26,381 nt of DNA from Kiritimatiellia bacterium (GTDB lineage: Bacteria; Verrucomicrobiota; Kiritimatiellia; UBA8416; JABMPJ01), in contig JAOZSS010000006.1 in the NCBI GenBank assembly GCA_029939545.1, forward strand, positions 7,501-33,881, given 5' to 3'. Below are positions 7,367 through 15,470 of the stretch, piece after piece. Under the pieces are notes generated by a model, which was given only the letters and a program-made list of their open reading frames with translations, made no database searches and was not told the origin of the DNA. The position numbers were made by a program, and so were the translations under genes. Positions within the stretch are counted from its first letter, which is position 1, and each line of letters begins with the position of its first letter.

Positions 7367-8296
7367 CTACTCCAATTGATCACCCAGCGCGAGGGCATGC
7401 CCCCGCACGTAGGCCGCTCCATCCATCACCTTACCACCTTCGGGTTGGACTTCAAGCAGGCGAATGCCGCCTTTCCCGGTTGCAATCACCGGATGTCCAT
7501 CGTCGAGCGCCACGACTCGGCCGGGAGCCGCCTCCGCCGCCACATCCACATGGGTCACGCGCCAGAGTTTCAACCGTTTCCCGCCCGGCGTACGGCAGAC
7601 GCTGCCCGGCCAGGGATTGAAGCCCCGCACACGGCTATGGATTTCGCGGGCCGACCGGTGCCAATCCACCTCGCCATCCGCCTTGGACAGGCGCGGGGCC
7701 CTCGTGGCCGCCGCATCGTCCTGGGGAATGCGAGGCAGATTTCCTGCCGCCAAGCCTTCCAGGGTCCGCTTCAGCAGCTCCGCTCCGGCAACCGCCAATA
7801 GGTCATGCAGGTCGGCGGCGGTTTGTTCAGGCCCAATCGGGACAACGTCTTGCAGGATAATGTCGCCTGTATCCATCCCGGCATCCATGTACATCGTGGT
7901 AACGCCTGTTGCGGTCTCGCCATTGGCGATTGCCCACTGGATCGGGGCGGCCCCTCGGTATGTGGGCAGGAGAGAGGTATGCACGTTGATGCAGCCGAGG
8001 CGGGGCAGGTCCAGCAGCGGCTGACGCAGGATCTGGCCATAGGCAACCACGACGATCACATCGGGTTCCAGCGCGGCAATGGCCTCAACCGAAGCCTGCG
8101 CATTGATGCGTTCGGGCGTCAGCACGGTTACCACCCGATCGCTGGCACGTGCCTTCACCGCACACTCGCACACCTTGAGACTACGTCCGCGTGGCCGGTC
8201 TGGCTGCGTAACCACCGCGGCGAGGTCGCACAGCTCCGACACCACCTCAAACGAGGCACAGGAGAGCGGCGCCGATCCCATGAATACTGCACGCAC
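7367..8296 (-). CDS. fmt: Methionyl-tRNA formyltransferase
   Basis: Fmt formylates initiator Met-tRNA with 10-formyl-tetrahydrofolate for translation initiation. The 309-residue length matches the family. The formyltransferase core has CINVHTSLLPTYRGAAPIQ with the catalytic Asn/His pair, and DAGMDTGDI with the catalytic Asp. The C-terminal OB-like domain starts near SRVRGFNPWPG. The start was set at GTG 8296 because AAAGGAGG lies at proper spacing upstream and MRAVFMGSAPLSC is the usual N-terminus. The open frame continues far upstream, but that part is a shadow of the fumarase beta gene. It sits 11 nt after fumarase beta and 6 nt before aroB. No def (deformylase) gene is next to it. Confidence 0.95.
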   Translation of the reverse strand: MRAVFMGSAPLSCASFEVVSELCDLAAVVTQPDRPRGRSLKVCECAVKARASDRVVTVLTPERINAQASVEAIAALEPDVIVVVAYGQILRQPLLDLPRLGCINVHTSLLPTYRGAAPIQWAIANGETATGVTTMYMDAGMDTGDIILQDVVPIGPEQTAADLHDLLAVAGAELLKRTLEGLAAGNLPRIPQDDAAATRAPRLSKADGEVDWHRSAREIHSRVRGFNPWPGSVCRTPGGKRLKLWRVTHVDVAAEAAPGRVVALDDGHPVIATGKGGIRLLEVQPEGGKVMDGAAYVRGHALALGDQLE

Positions 8297-8307
8297 TGGC
8301 CCCTCCT

Positions 8308-8883
8308 TTACTCTCTCAACAGTTGGGTCAGCGTCTTCCGCGTGCTGCGTTCGATGGTGCGATGCAGGCTGCGACCGCGTGTATCCATTGTGACGACGGC
8401 GACGAAGTCGCGCAGGTGTAGTTCCCACATGGCTTCGGTGGACCCGAATTCGGCCAGGAAATGCACGCCGTCGACGCGCTCGATACATGAAGCCAGCAGT
8501 GCCGCGGCGCCGCCCACGGCCTGCAGGTAGACGCACCCGTGATCCCGGCAGGCGATGCGTGTGGCCTCGCCCATGCCGCCTTTGCCCACGATCACGCGCA
8601 GCCCGAGTGTCTCAATCAGCTGCGGAGTGTAGGGCTCTTCGCGAATCGAGGTCGTCGGTCCGGCCGCCCGGACCACCCACTGGTCGCCCTCCCGCATGAC
8701 CACAGGGCCGCAGTGGTACATCGCGCCATCTCTCAGCGAGACCGGACACTTGCCACCCTCGGCCAGAAAATGGTGGAGACGGTCGCGCCCGGTGCAAACG
8801 CTTCCCGACAGCGAAACGGTGTCGCCCACACGCAGGCCACGGACCTTCTCTTCGGTAAACGGATAGTCAATGCGTTTGTTCAT
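8308..8883 (-). CDS. Class I fumarate hydratase, beta subunit (C-terminal catalytic domain)
   Basis: This is the beta chain of a two-subunit iron-sulfur fumarase or tartrate dehydratase, which reversibly hydrates fumarate to malate. At 191 residues it is a normal stand-alone beta subunit. It shows LSGSVCTGRDRLHHFL near the N-terminus, CGPVV, AAGPTTSIREEPYTP, VGKGGMG and a final EFGSTEAMWEL segment, all typical of the Fumerase_C domain. It starts 3 nt after the alpha gene's stop, so the two are translated together. Fumarate is the likelier substrate because the genes lie among housekeeping functions, but the related L(+)-tartrate dehydratase cannot be excluded from sequence alone. Confidence 0.9.
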   Translation of the reverse strand: MNKRIDYPFTEEKVRGLRVGDTVSLSGSVCTGRDRLHHFLAEGGKCPVSLRDGAMYHCGPVVMREGDQWVVRAAGPTTSIREEPYTPQLIETLGLRVIVGKGGMGEATRIACRDHGCVYLQAVGGAAALLASCIERVDGVHFLAEFGSTEAMWELHLRDFVAVVTMDTRGRSLHRTIERSTRKTLTQLLRE

Positions 8884-8886
8884 TTT

Positions 8887-9771
8887 CTAGTATAGCCAGC
8901 GATGCACGCCGCCTTCCGGTCCCAGCAAAACGCCGCGGCGTCGAAACGCCCAGCACATATACGAAATACTCACAAAGAAAGATGCCGGCAATCGGCTCAG
9001 AGCCCCCATCTTGACATCCAGCGCCGTGGTCTTGCCCCCCAAGCCCATGGGCCCGATCTCCATGCGACGAATGTCGCGCATGAGACGCTCTTCAAGACGA
9101 GCCAGTACCTTAACATCCGAACGCTCGCCCAGCTTGCGCAGGAACTGCTCCTTGGCGTAGGCGTATCCTTTGGCCCGATCGCCACCGATGCATACGCCGA
9201 TGACACCGGGCGCACAGCCGCGACCCTGGGCCTTCCATACGGCGTCGAGTATGCAGCGTCGCACCCCCTCCATGTCGCGATTGGCTCCCAACGTGGTCTC
9301 GGGCAGGCTGTACTGCTGCCCCACGTTCTCGCACCCGCCGCCCTTCATGATCAAACGCGCGTCCACCGTCTTGCGGGCGCCCTGCAGAAACTCCATCATC
9401 GGGGACGCATGCGCGACGTTGGTCACATAGGGCTCCCCCGAGACTGAATCGATCGTATTCTGGCGCAGGTAGCCCAGCCGGGTGGCCCTGGATACCGCGT
9501 TACGGGTGAGGGAGACCAGCCCGTTGGTATCGAAGCCGCTCGGCACGGTGAAACGAAACGTCAGGGTCCCGGTATCCTGGCAGAGAGGCACACTATCACG
9601 CCGGGCCATGGCCGCATTTTCGAGCATCATCGAAAGAAAATCATGCGCGTGCGAGCCCTTCTTCTCCCGGCGCAGCCCCTTGCGGATCGCCTGTTCCACA
9701 TCGGCAGGCAGATCCGTAGACGTACGACGGATCAGCTCAACGAGGTTCTTCTCCCAGTGCGCCTTCTTCAT
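8887..9771 (-). CDS. Class I fumarate hydratase, alpha subunit (iron-sulfur)
   Basis: This is the [4Fe-4S]-binding chain of a two-subunit fumarase. Three cysteines sit in the expected motifs: Cys64 in PLCQDTGTL, Cys147 in KGGGCEN and Cys194 in GVCIGGDRA. The 294-residue length is normal for a separate alpha subunit. Conserved GPMGLGGKTTALDVKMG follows near the C-terminus. The ATG overlaps the stop of the upstream PHP gene by 4 nt, so translation is coupled. The beta subunit follows immediately. Oxygen-labile class I fumarases are common in anaerobes, which is in line with an anaerobic host but does not prove it. Confidence 0.92.
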   Translation of the reverse strand: MKKAHWEKNLVELIRRTSTDLPADVEQAIRKGLRREKKGSHAHDFLSMMLENAAMARRDSVPLCQDTGTLTFRFTVPSGFDTNGLVSLTRNAVSRATRLGYLRQNTIDSVSGEPYVTNVAHASPMMEFLQGARKTVDARLIMKGGGCENVGQQYSLPETTLGANRDMEGVRRCILDAVWKAQGRGCAPGVIGVCIGGDRAKGYAYAKEQFLRKLGERSDVKVLARLEERLMRDIRRMEIGPMGLGGKTTALDVKMGALSRLPASFFVSISYMCWAFRRRGVLLGPEGGVHRWLY

Positions 9772-10604
9772 CCCCGCCTTGCCTCCAGATCCGCCACAAG
9801 CTCATCCGGAACGCGCAGGCGCCCGAACCCGATCCCCATCCGGATTCTCGGATTCACATCCCCATGAAAATCACTGCCCCCACTCATGGCCAAATCCAGT
9901 TCCCGCGCCATCCGCACGTAGGTCTGCTCCATCTGCGGGGTGTGTTCGGAGTAATAAACCTCCAGCCCCTGCAGTCCCATCTCCCGATACTCACCCAGCG
10001 CCTTGTAGAGTGCCTTCTCGCTCAGCCCGAGCGTGGAGGGATGTGCCAACACCGGCACCCCGCCTGCCTTCCGAATCGCCGCGATGCTCGCCTCCGGATC
10101 CAGCCGAAAACGCTCGGCGTAGGCCGGCTTGCCCTTGGCGAGGTAGCGCTCGAAGGCATCCATCTTATCGACAACATATCCCCGTGCCAGCATCGCCATG
10201 GCAAAATGGGGGCGCCCCACGACCTCTTCTTCGGTCAGGGAGCGAACCTCGTCCCAGTCGAGCGAACAACCCAGGGCGTTGAGTTTTTCCAGTATCTCCT
10301 TGTTCCGCGTTTCGCGTCCGCTGCGAATCCGCGCCAGCGCACCGTCCAACTCCTTGTCCGTGTGGTCAACGAAGTAGCCCAGAATGTGCATGGTGCCCTT
10401 GCTCATCTGGGCACTGATCTCCACACCCGAAATTCCGCGCACCCCCTCCGCCTCGCATGCCGCCAGGAAGCGCGTGATGCCGGCCATGCCGTCATGGTCG
10501 GTCAGCGCGATAGCCTTCAACCCGAACCCACCGGCCAGCTTGGCCAACGCCTCCGGCGTCAGCGTTCCGTCCGAGAAGGTCGAGTGCATGTGCAGATCGA
10601 TCAT
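9768..10604 (-). CDS. PHP-domain phosphoesterase (TrpH/RNase AM-like)
   Basis: This 278-residue stand-alone PHP protein has the metal-binding motifs in order: DLHMHSTFSDG (His5, His7), LTDHDGMAG, GVEIS, VLAHPSTLG and SGGSDFHGDVNP. The family includes E. coli TrpH (RNase AM/YciV), which acts on 3',5'-nucleoside bisphosphates and on short RNA 5' ends. The sequence shows the fold and metal site but not the exact substrate. It overlaps queD upstream and fumarase alpha downstream by 4 nt each, so it is an integral part of the operon. Confidence 0.88.
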   Translation of the reverse strand: MIDLHMHSTFSDGTLTPEALAKLAGGFGLKAIALTDHDGMAGITRFLAACEAEGVRGISGVEISAQMSKGTMHILGYFVDHTDKELDGALARIRSGRETRNKEILEKLNALGCSLDWDEVRSLTEEEVVGRPHFAMAMLARGYVVDKMDAFERYLAKGKPAYAERFRLDPEASIAAIRKAGGVPVLAHPSTLGLSEKALYKALGEYREMGLQGLEVYYSEHTPQMEQTYVRMARELDLAMSGGSDFHGDVNPRIRMGIGFGRLRVPDELVADLEARRG

Positions 10605-10975
10605 TCAGACGCCCAGTACACAGCACGCGACGTGGGCGTCTCGAAAACCGCAACCCGGTGCACCGCACAACGCCCATCGTTGATATCCTTCGACAGGCGA
10701 TCATAGAGAAACTTGGCGATATTCTCCGAACTCGGGCTCAACTCCCCGAAGGCATCCGTAGCGTTAAGATCCACATGGTCGACCTCGCCGAGGACACGCT
10801 TGAGCGACGCCTTGACCTCTTTGAAGTCCACCAACAGTCCCGACGCATCCAGCTCCTCACCGCGAATGAAGACCTCGATGTCCCAGTTGTGCCCGTGGAG
10901 GGCCGCACAGGAACCGTCATACTCCATCAGGCGGTGGGCCGCAGAGAAATGGCTTTTGACCGACAGTTCAAACAT
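10601..10975 (-). CDS. queD: 6-carboxy-5,6,7,8-tetrahydropterin synthase (QueD/PTPS family)
   Basis: QueD converts dihydroneopterin triphosphate to 6-carboxytetrahydropterin in queuosine (tRNA wobble base) synthesis. The 124-residue protein has zinc ligands His14 (AAHRL), His27 and His29 (HGHNW), the catalytic Cys23 four residues before His27 (CxxxH), the DHVDLN segment and the C-terminal ETPTSRAVYW with the conserved Glu. CxxxH spacing favours QueD over a eukaryote-like 6-pyruvoyl-tetrahydropterin synthase. No queC or queE gene is adjacent. It lies 5 nt after the IMP cyclohydrolase gene and overlaps the PHP gene by 4 nt. Confidence 0.92.
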   Translation of the reverse strand: MFELSVKSHFSAAHRLMEYDGSCAALHGHNWDIEVFIRGEELDASGLLVDFKEVKASLKRVLGEVDHVDLNATDAFGELSPSSENIAKFLYDRLSKDINDGRCAVHRVAVFETPTSRAVYWASE

Positions 10976-10980
10976 CGTCG

Positions 10981-11670
10981 TTACATCCCCTGGAGCTGAT
11001 ACCCGTTAGCGATCGATTCCACGTCCAGGCCGCCGAAGTAGTCGGCGATGGCGGCATCATAAGCCCCCGTGTGCGCGAACGCCTTGCGGGAAAGCTCGAA
11101 GCGGCGCTGGAGACTGACGCATCCGTCGTTGTCCTGCAGCTCGGCCAGGATGCTTTCGTAATCAGCCGGATCCGTCACCGACGCCACGCGCAGGAAGTTC
11201 TTGGCCGAGGCCCGCACCATGCAGGGCCCACCGATATCGATGTTGGTACGCGCCATCTCGGGAGTGACTTCCGGATTGGCCACGGTTTCCTGGAAGGGAT
11301 AGAGGTTCACAATCACCATATCGATGGCCACACCACCGGTCCGCTCAAGGTCACGCGCGTGCGCCTCGTTGTAGGTCTCGCTGAGCAGGCCGAGGTAGAT
11401 CTTGAAGTCGAGCGTCTTGACCAGGCCGCCCTGCATCTCCGGCTGCCCCGTGTAGGCCGACACGGCCACGAGATTGCGTGCCGCACGATCAGGACCCAGG
11501 ATCTTCTCGATGGCCGCATAGGTTCCGCCGGTCGAGTAGATCTTGATGTACGGGTTCATTTCCACCAGGCCCGGCACCAACTGCTCCAGCCCGCTCTTGT
11601 CCGACACGCTGGCCAGCACATGCTGGATCTTCACCGCATCATCAATCTTCCCTACGATATTCAGTGCCAT
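10981..11670 (-). CDS. Stand-alone IMP cyclohydrolase domain (N-terminal half of PurH)
   Basis: This 229-residue protein matches only the MGS-like IMP cyclohydrolase domain of PurH; the AICAR formyltransferase domain is absent here. It would close FAICAR to IMP, the last purine step. Visible motifs are SVSDKSGL, YSTGGTYAAI, GQPEMQGGLVKTL, NLYPFQETV, NIDIGGPCMVRA and KAFAHTGAYDAAIADYF. Residues matching the human ATIC catalytic set are kept (Lys85, Tyr124, Asp145, Lys157). The normally conserved KTLHPKxHGG reads KTLDFKIYLG, so the His-Pro and second His are replaced. The ATG at 11670 is preceded by AAAGGGA at good spacing. It is the first gene of the seven-gene run, divergent from tsaB. Confidence 0.88.
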   Translation of the reverse strand: MALNIVGKIDDAVKIQHVLASVSDKSGLEQLVPGLVEMNPYIKIYSTGGTYAAIEKILGPDRAARNLVAVSAYTGQPEMQGGLVKTLDFKIYLGLLSETYNEAHARDLERTGGVAIDMVIVNLYPFQETVANPEVTPEMARTNIDIGGPCMVRASAKNFLRVASVTDPADYESILAELQDNDGCVSLQRRFELSRKAFAHTGAYDAAIADYFGGLDVESIANGYQLQGM

Positions 11671-11792
11671 GCCCACGTCCCTTTCGCTATCTTGCTATGT
11701 CTATGTTAAACGGCGCGAGTGACGATGGTAGCTGCAATCAGCGCAACACTTCAAACTTTCTTTTCCGGGCTTCCCGGCTTACCCTACCTGCC

Positions 11793-12491
11793 ATGCTGAT
11801 CCTCTCACTAGAACAGTCCACGCCGACGGCCGGCATCATGATGCTTCGTGATGGCGACGTGGTGGCCTCACACGAATGGCACGAGGAGCGTAAGCGCGAC
11901 CAGAATCTCTTTGCCGCGCTGCCTACCATCCTGGAAACCGGAGGGGCGCGGGTAGAGGAACTGGACCGGATTGCGGTGGGATTGGGACCGGGCTCGTTCT
12001 CGGGTGTCAGGATAGCCATCGCCGCGGCCAGCGCACTGGCCCTGCCCGACCGGCGCCCTATCGCCGGCGTCAGCAGCGCGGCCGCGCTGGCTTGGCACAC
12101 GGCGCAAATAGAGGGAGCGACGACCATTGCCGTGGTGGGCGACGCGCGGCGTCAGCGGCTCTGGATGGCCACCTACGAGTGGCAGCCCGGATCCGACACT
12201 CTGCGCCTGGGGCGGCCGCTATCCCTTCTGCCGGCAGACGAGCTGACCGAGCGTCTCCCGAAAGGCTGCTGCCTGGTCAGCTCAGACTGGGGTCGGCTTG
12301 AGGAACTGCTTGCGCCACTTGCCGACAAGGGATGGACGGTCATAGCCGAACCGCGCTACCCGTCTGCCCTCGACGTGGCTCAGCTGGCCGCCCTATTGCC
12401 TGCGGATGAGCTGGTTTCGCCGCTTGATCCCCCCGACCCGCTCTACCTCCATCCGGCCGTCTTTATCGCGCCTCGATTTCCGGCTGAGTGA
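11793..12491 (+). CDS. tsaB: tRNA threonylcarbamoyladenosine biosynthesis protein TsaB
   Basis: TsaB is the non-catalytic partner of TsaD in making t6A37 on ANN-decoding tRNAs. The 232-residue protein has the ASKHA-type start MLILSLEQSTPTAGIML-like segment, LPTILETGG, the hallmark GLGPGSFSGVRIAIAAAS and GDARRQRLWMATYEW. The length is normal. The start at 11793 fits the family; no strong Shine-Dalgarno is visible, and the open frame upstream to 11664 overlaps the divergent gene's start region. The 122-bp divergent gap upstream must hold both promoters, but I could not assign convincing -35/-10 pairs. Confidence 0.9.
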   Translation: MLILSLEQSTPTAGIMMLRDGDVVASHEWHEERKRDQNLFAALPTILETGGARVEELDRIAVGLGPGSFSGVRIAIAAASALALPDRRPIAGVSSAAALAWHTAQIEGATTIAVVGDARRQRLWMATYEWQPGSDTLRLGRPLSLLPADELTERLPKGCCLVSSDWGRLEELLAPLADKGWTVIAEPRYPSALDVAQLAALLPADELVSPLDPPDPLYLHPAVFIAPRFPAE

Positions 12492-12943
12492 CAAGGGACG
12501 GGACACCTGCGGGCCCCCCATCGCTGCGCAATCACTGTAAACCACACATTTTCAATAGCTTGTGTATAGGGCGAGTTATGAACCGGCCTGCTTTAGTCTC
12601 AACATGCGCACTCTCCAGCGTCAGTCGAACAACCAGCGGCGAGCGCACCGATCGCTCTCTCCCCGAGCACGCCAAACCCGTTTTCCAGACATTGCCGCTC
12701 TCAACATCTTCATAGGCAGGGAGTTACGACCATTTTATACAGAATGACCCCGCGATTTTCGTCGCCGGGTCCACTTTGGGCGGACTTACGTCTCATAATC
12801 CTCCAACAGAAGGCCACACACAGGGGCTGTGAGATATTCCCGAGGTTATTAACAGCTTGTACACACGGGATTTTCCTGTGTCGGCTGATCCTTCACAGGA
12901 GCGGCACCCGTTTACCGTGGGGCGCGATCCGCAGACGCACGCT
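12492..12943. other. Intergenic stretch with no recognisable gene
   Basis: About 450 bp follow tsaB in which the open frames are short and have no recognisable domain or convincing ribosome site. Base composition is less GC-rich than the neighbouring genes in places (AT-rich spots near 12545-12580 and 12725-12740). This and the remnants just downstream suggest decayed, probably once mobile, DNA. No tRNA, array or origin-like repeat cluster is visible. Confidence 0.4.
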
Positions 12944-13096
12944 ATGGATTCAGCCAACGGCAGGCGCTGCCGCGACACGTTCACACGCCTGAAGAAGACA
13001 TGCCGGGAATTGGGCGTATCCTTCTGGAGCTATCTCAATGACCGCGTCTCAAATGCCGATAGAATCCCGCCCTTGCCGGATCTCATTCGCGCTCGG
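12944..13096 (+). pseudogene. Probable transposase C-terminal remnant
   Basis: The translation of this segment (RRCRDTFTRLKKTCRELGVS, then FWSYLNDRV and IPPLPDLIRARA) resembles the C-terminal end of IS transposases, as far as I recall it; I cannot name the family with certainty. There is no upstream catalytic domain in this or the other frames and no intact terminal repeats, so it would be a non-functional scrap. It lies ~130 bp upstream of an S23-like pseudogene in the same frame, and the whole gap seems to be decayed accessory DNA. Confidence 0.35.
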
Positions 13097-13228
13097 GCAC
13101 GATCAGCGTGGATGGGGAGTCAATGCGGTTTATGTTTGCCACCCCATTGTGGGGCGGAGAAGCCGATGGATTCAACGTCAGAAGGTTCCAAATTCAGGGG
13201 GTCAAGGTTCAAAGGTTTTTTGGCGGAG

Positions 13229-13555
13229 ATGATAAAACTTCAACGGTTAGAAGATCTTGAGGCATGGCAATTGGCACGGGTGCTGACTCAAAAGGTCTAC
13301 CATCTGACGAAAAAGCCGGACTTCTCAAAGAACGATGGGTTGAAGCGGTAGATCCAGGATGCTGCCGGTTCATCCATGCACAATACCACAGAAGGACTCG
13401 ATGCCGAAATCAACGCGGAATTCATCCGCTTTCTGTGATATGCCAAGCGATCTTGTACCGAAGTGCCAAGCGAACTCTATGTCGCTCTGGACGAACGTTA
13501 CATATCACAGGACCGGTTACACCCTCGAGGGGTGGCGGTTTGCTCAGACCTCTAG
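13229..13555 (+). pseudogene. Broken four-helix-bundle (S23/IVP-like) protein gene
   Basis: From the ATG at 13229 (preceded by GGCGGAG) the frame reads MIKLQRLEDLEAWQLARVLT and KVYHLTKKPDFSKNDGLKR, a typical start of the S23/'four helix bundle protein' family (TIGR02436-like). A TAG stop follows at 13349. The same frame then continues with IQDAAGSSMHNTTEGLDAE, INAEFIRFL, a TGA at 13436, and YAKRSCTEVPSELYVALDE, matching the family's NIAEG...EFIRFL..AKGS..E..SQLYVALD pattern to a final TAG at 13553. Two in-frame stops and substitutions in conserved sites (for example TTEG for NIAEG) show a decayed gene of about normal length (109 codons). The AAAGG/GGTTCAAAGG-rich stretch just upstream is often seen before such genes. 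Confidence 0.8.
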
Positions 13556-13640
13556 GGATGGGGCGCAGACGATGTGGTCCCTGCGATTCTCGCTGGGCTA
13601 TGATCCCCCTTCGCCCTGTGGGCTACGGAGGACAAGTGGC

Positions 13641-13657
13641 ACACCCCTTTGGGGTGT
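13641..13657. terminator. Short perfect hairpin upstream of the acyl-CoA synthetase
   Basis: ACACCCC at 13641-13647 pairs with GGGGTGT at 13651-13657 around a TTT loop. Only a short TTC follows, so termination would be weak. It could end read-through from the pseudogene region or be part of an intergenic palindrome. The 175-bp gap 13556-13730 holds nothing else I recognise. Confidence 0.3.
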
Positions 13658-13730
13658 TTCGAGAGGACACAAAGGGGTCCAACAACCATAGTGCCTTTTT
13701 CGTGTTGAACGGGCGCGAGGGAGGCGTAGT

Positions 13731-15458
13731 ATGGGCGCAGAGAGCGGCGCCATACTTAATGGAGAAGGAGAGGTGGCTGTGACGACGATTAAGCAGGCTT
13801 TTGTTAAGACGTATCAGCAGCATGCGGACCGGACGGCACTGCGATGGAAGGAAGAGGGCACGTGGGTCGAGATGAGCTGGCGCGAGCTGATGGCGCGCGT
13901 ACGACAGGTGAGCGAGGTGTTGAATCGACTGAAGATCAAGCCGGGGCAGCGCGTGGCAATCTACCTGGATAACTGCCGCCAGTGGCCCGAGATCTATCTG
14001 GGTATCGTCAGCGCGAGGTGCACAGCCGTACCGGTGGACGCCAAACTCCGCCCCCAGGAAGTGGCTCATGTGTTCCGCAACTCGGAGGCGGATGTGGTTT
14101 TTGCTTCCGCCCGGACCTACCCCATCCTGCGCGAGGTGGAGTCTCATACACCTGCCCTCAACACGGTTGTACTGATAGAAGGCGAGAAGGTTCTGCCCAT
14201 CCGCAACGGGCACATCCGCTATATGGACTACGACGACACCATGGCCGAGGTGCGGGAGGCATCCGAACGGGATGCTTGCCTCTTCAATGTTCGCGAGCCT
14301 TCGGAAGGCGATGTGGCATCCATTATCTATACCTCAGGCACAACCGGCCGCCAGAAGGGCGCCATGCTGAGTCACGGCAACTTCGCCAGCAACGTGGAGG
14401 CCATACTTCAGTGCATCGATGTTTCTCCGGACGACAATTTCCTCCTGGTGCTGCCCCTGCACCATGCGTTTGCGTTTACGACGAACTTGCTCCTCCCTGT
14501 CTTCAGCGGGGCCCAGATCAGCTTCATCGAAAGCCTGAGGACCGTCGCAGAGAACACGCGCGAGGTATCCCCCACCGTTCTCATCGGTGTTCCGCTCCTG
14601 ATCGAGAAGATCTATGCGCGGATCATGGCGGGGCTCAGGAAGAAACCCGCAACCTACTTCCTCTATAGGGCCGGACTCAAAGCGCCGGTGATCAAGGGCA
14701 TCAAAAAGAAGCTGGGTGGCAAGCTTCGCTTCTGTGTCGTGGGCGGCGCACCTTCGGCCATTGAAACGATCAACGGTTACACCGAGCTGGGTATTCCCAT
14801 CATCGAGGGTTATGGCCTTACGGAGACGGCACCCGTCCTGACGTTCAACCCGGTAGACGCCCCGCTCCCCGGCAGTGTCGGCAAAGCGCTCACGGGCGTG
14901 GAGGTCAAGATCAAGGATCCGAACGAAGAAGGCATCGGCGAGATCATTGCCCGCGGCCCCAACATCATGCTGGGCTATTTTCAGAATCCGCAGGCCACGG
15001 CCGAGGTGATGGACGGGGAGTGGTTCCTGACCGGCGACATGGGCTACATCAATGATGACGGCTATGTCATCATCACAGGCCGCAAGAAGAGCCTGATCGT
15101 CAATCGTGAGGGGAAGAACATTTACCCCGAAGAGGTCGAGGCCCAGATTCTGAAGAGCAGATACGTGCTCGAAACCATCGTGCTGGGCTATACGGTCGAG
15201 GGCGAAACAGGCGAACGGGTGGGTGCCATTGTGGTTCCCAACGAGGAAGCCGTGGCCGAACAGCGACGCCGCAGCAAGCACCCGGTCACCGACGAGGAAC
15301 TAACCCAGCTCATGGTGAGTGAGCTGAAACGGGTCACGGTCGATATCGCCGACTACAAGCGCCCCCGACGCATCCAGGTGCGTAACGAGGAGTTTGAAAA
15401 GACCTCGACCAGTAAGGTGAAGCGCTACCTCTACGCGATCACGCCGACCGAAGTGTGA
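13731..15458 (+). CDS. AMP-forming long-chain acyl-CoA synthetase (fatty acid-CoA ligase family)
   Basis: This is an adenylate-forming enzyme that activates a carboxylic acid, probably a fatty acid, with ATP and CoA. It has the P-loop-like YTSGTTGRQKGAMLSH (Tyr200 on), LPLHHAFAF, the substrate/adenylate motif EGYGLTETAP, the hinge region GEWFLTGDMGYINDDGY and GRKKSLIVNREGKNIYPEE. At 575 residues it is slightly shorter than FadD-type enzymes, and its substrate chain length cannot be read. Two starts are possible: ATG 13731 (GGGAGG upstream) and GTG 13779 (AAGGAG eight nt upstream), the latter giving the more usual N-terminus MTTIKQAF. It stands alone and ends at a large inverted repeat. Confidence 0.9.
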   Translation: MGAESGAILNGEGEVAVTTIKQAFVKTYQQHADRTALRWKEEGTWVEMSWRELMARVRQVSEVLNRLKIKPGQRVAIYLDNCRQWPEIYLGIVSARCTAVPVDAKLRPQEVAHVFRNSEADVVFASARTYPILREVESHTPALNTVVLIEGEKVLPIRNGHIRYMDYDDTMAEVREASERDACLFNVREPSEGDVASIIYTSGTTGRQKGAMLSHGNFASNVEAILQCIDVSPDDNFLLVLPLHHAFAFTTNLLLPVFSGAQISFIESLRTVAENTREVSPTVLIGVPLLIEKIYARIMAGLRKKPATYFLYRAGLKAPVIKGIKKKLGGKLRFCVVGGAPSAIETINGYTELGIPIIEGYGLTETAPVLTFNPVDAPLPGSVGKALTGVEVKIKDPNEEGIGEIIARGPNIMLGYFQNPQATAEVMDGEWFLTGDMGYINDDGYVIITGRKKSLIVNREGKNIYPEEVEAQILKSRYVLETIVLGYTVEGETGERVGAIVVPNEEAVAEQRRRSKHPVTDEELTQLMVSELKRVTVDIADYKRPRRIQVRNEEFEKTSTSKVKRYLYAITPTEV

Positions 15459-15470
15459 GAGGGAGAACAA

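Noticed and set aside
8297..8536. N-terminal extension of fmt
   Set aside because: The extra ~80 residues are Arg/His-rich, overlap the fumarase beta gene, and are bypassed by a good ribosome site before GTG 8296.
12562..12747. 61-codon open frame after tsaB as a small gene
   Set aside because: Its translation is basic and featureless, there is no convincing ribosome site, and it overlaps another open frame of equal quality.
14334..15281. 315-codon - strand open frame inside the acyl-CoA synthetase gene
   Set aside because: It is antisense to a gene with all AMP-ligase motifs; the His/Asp/Gly-rich composition is typical of a shadow frame.
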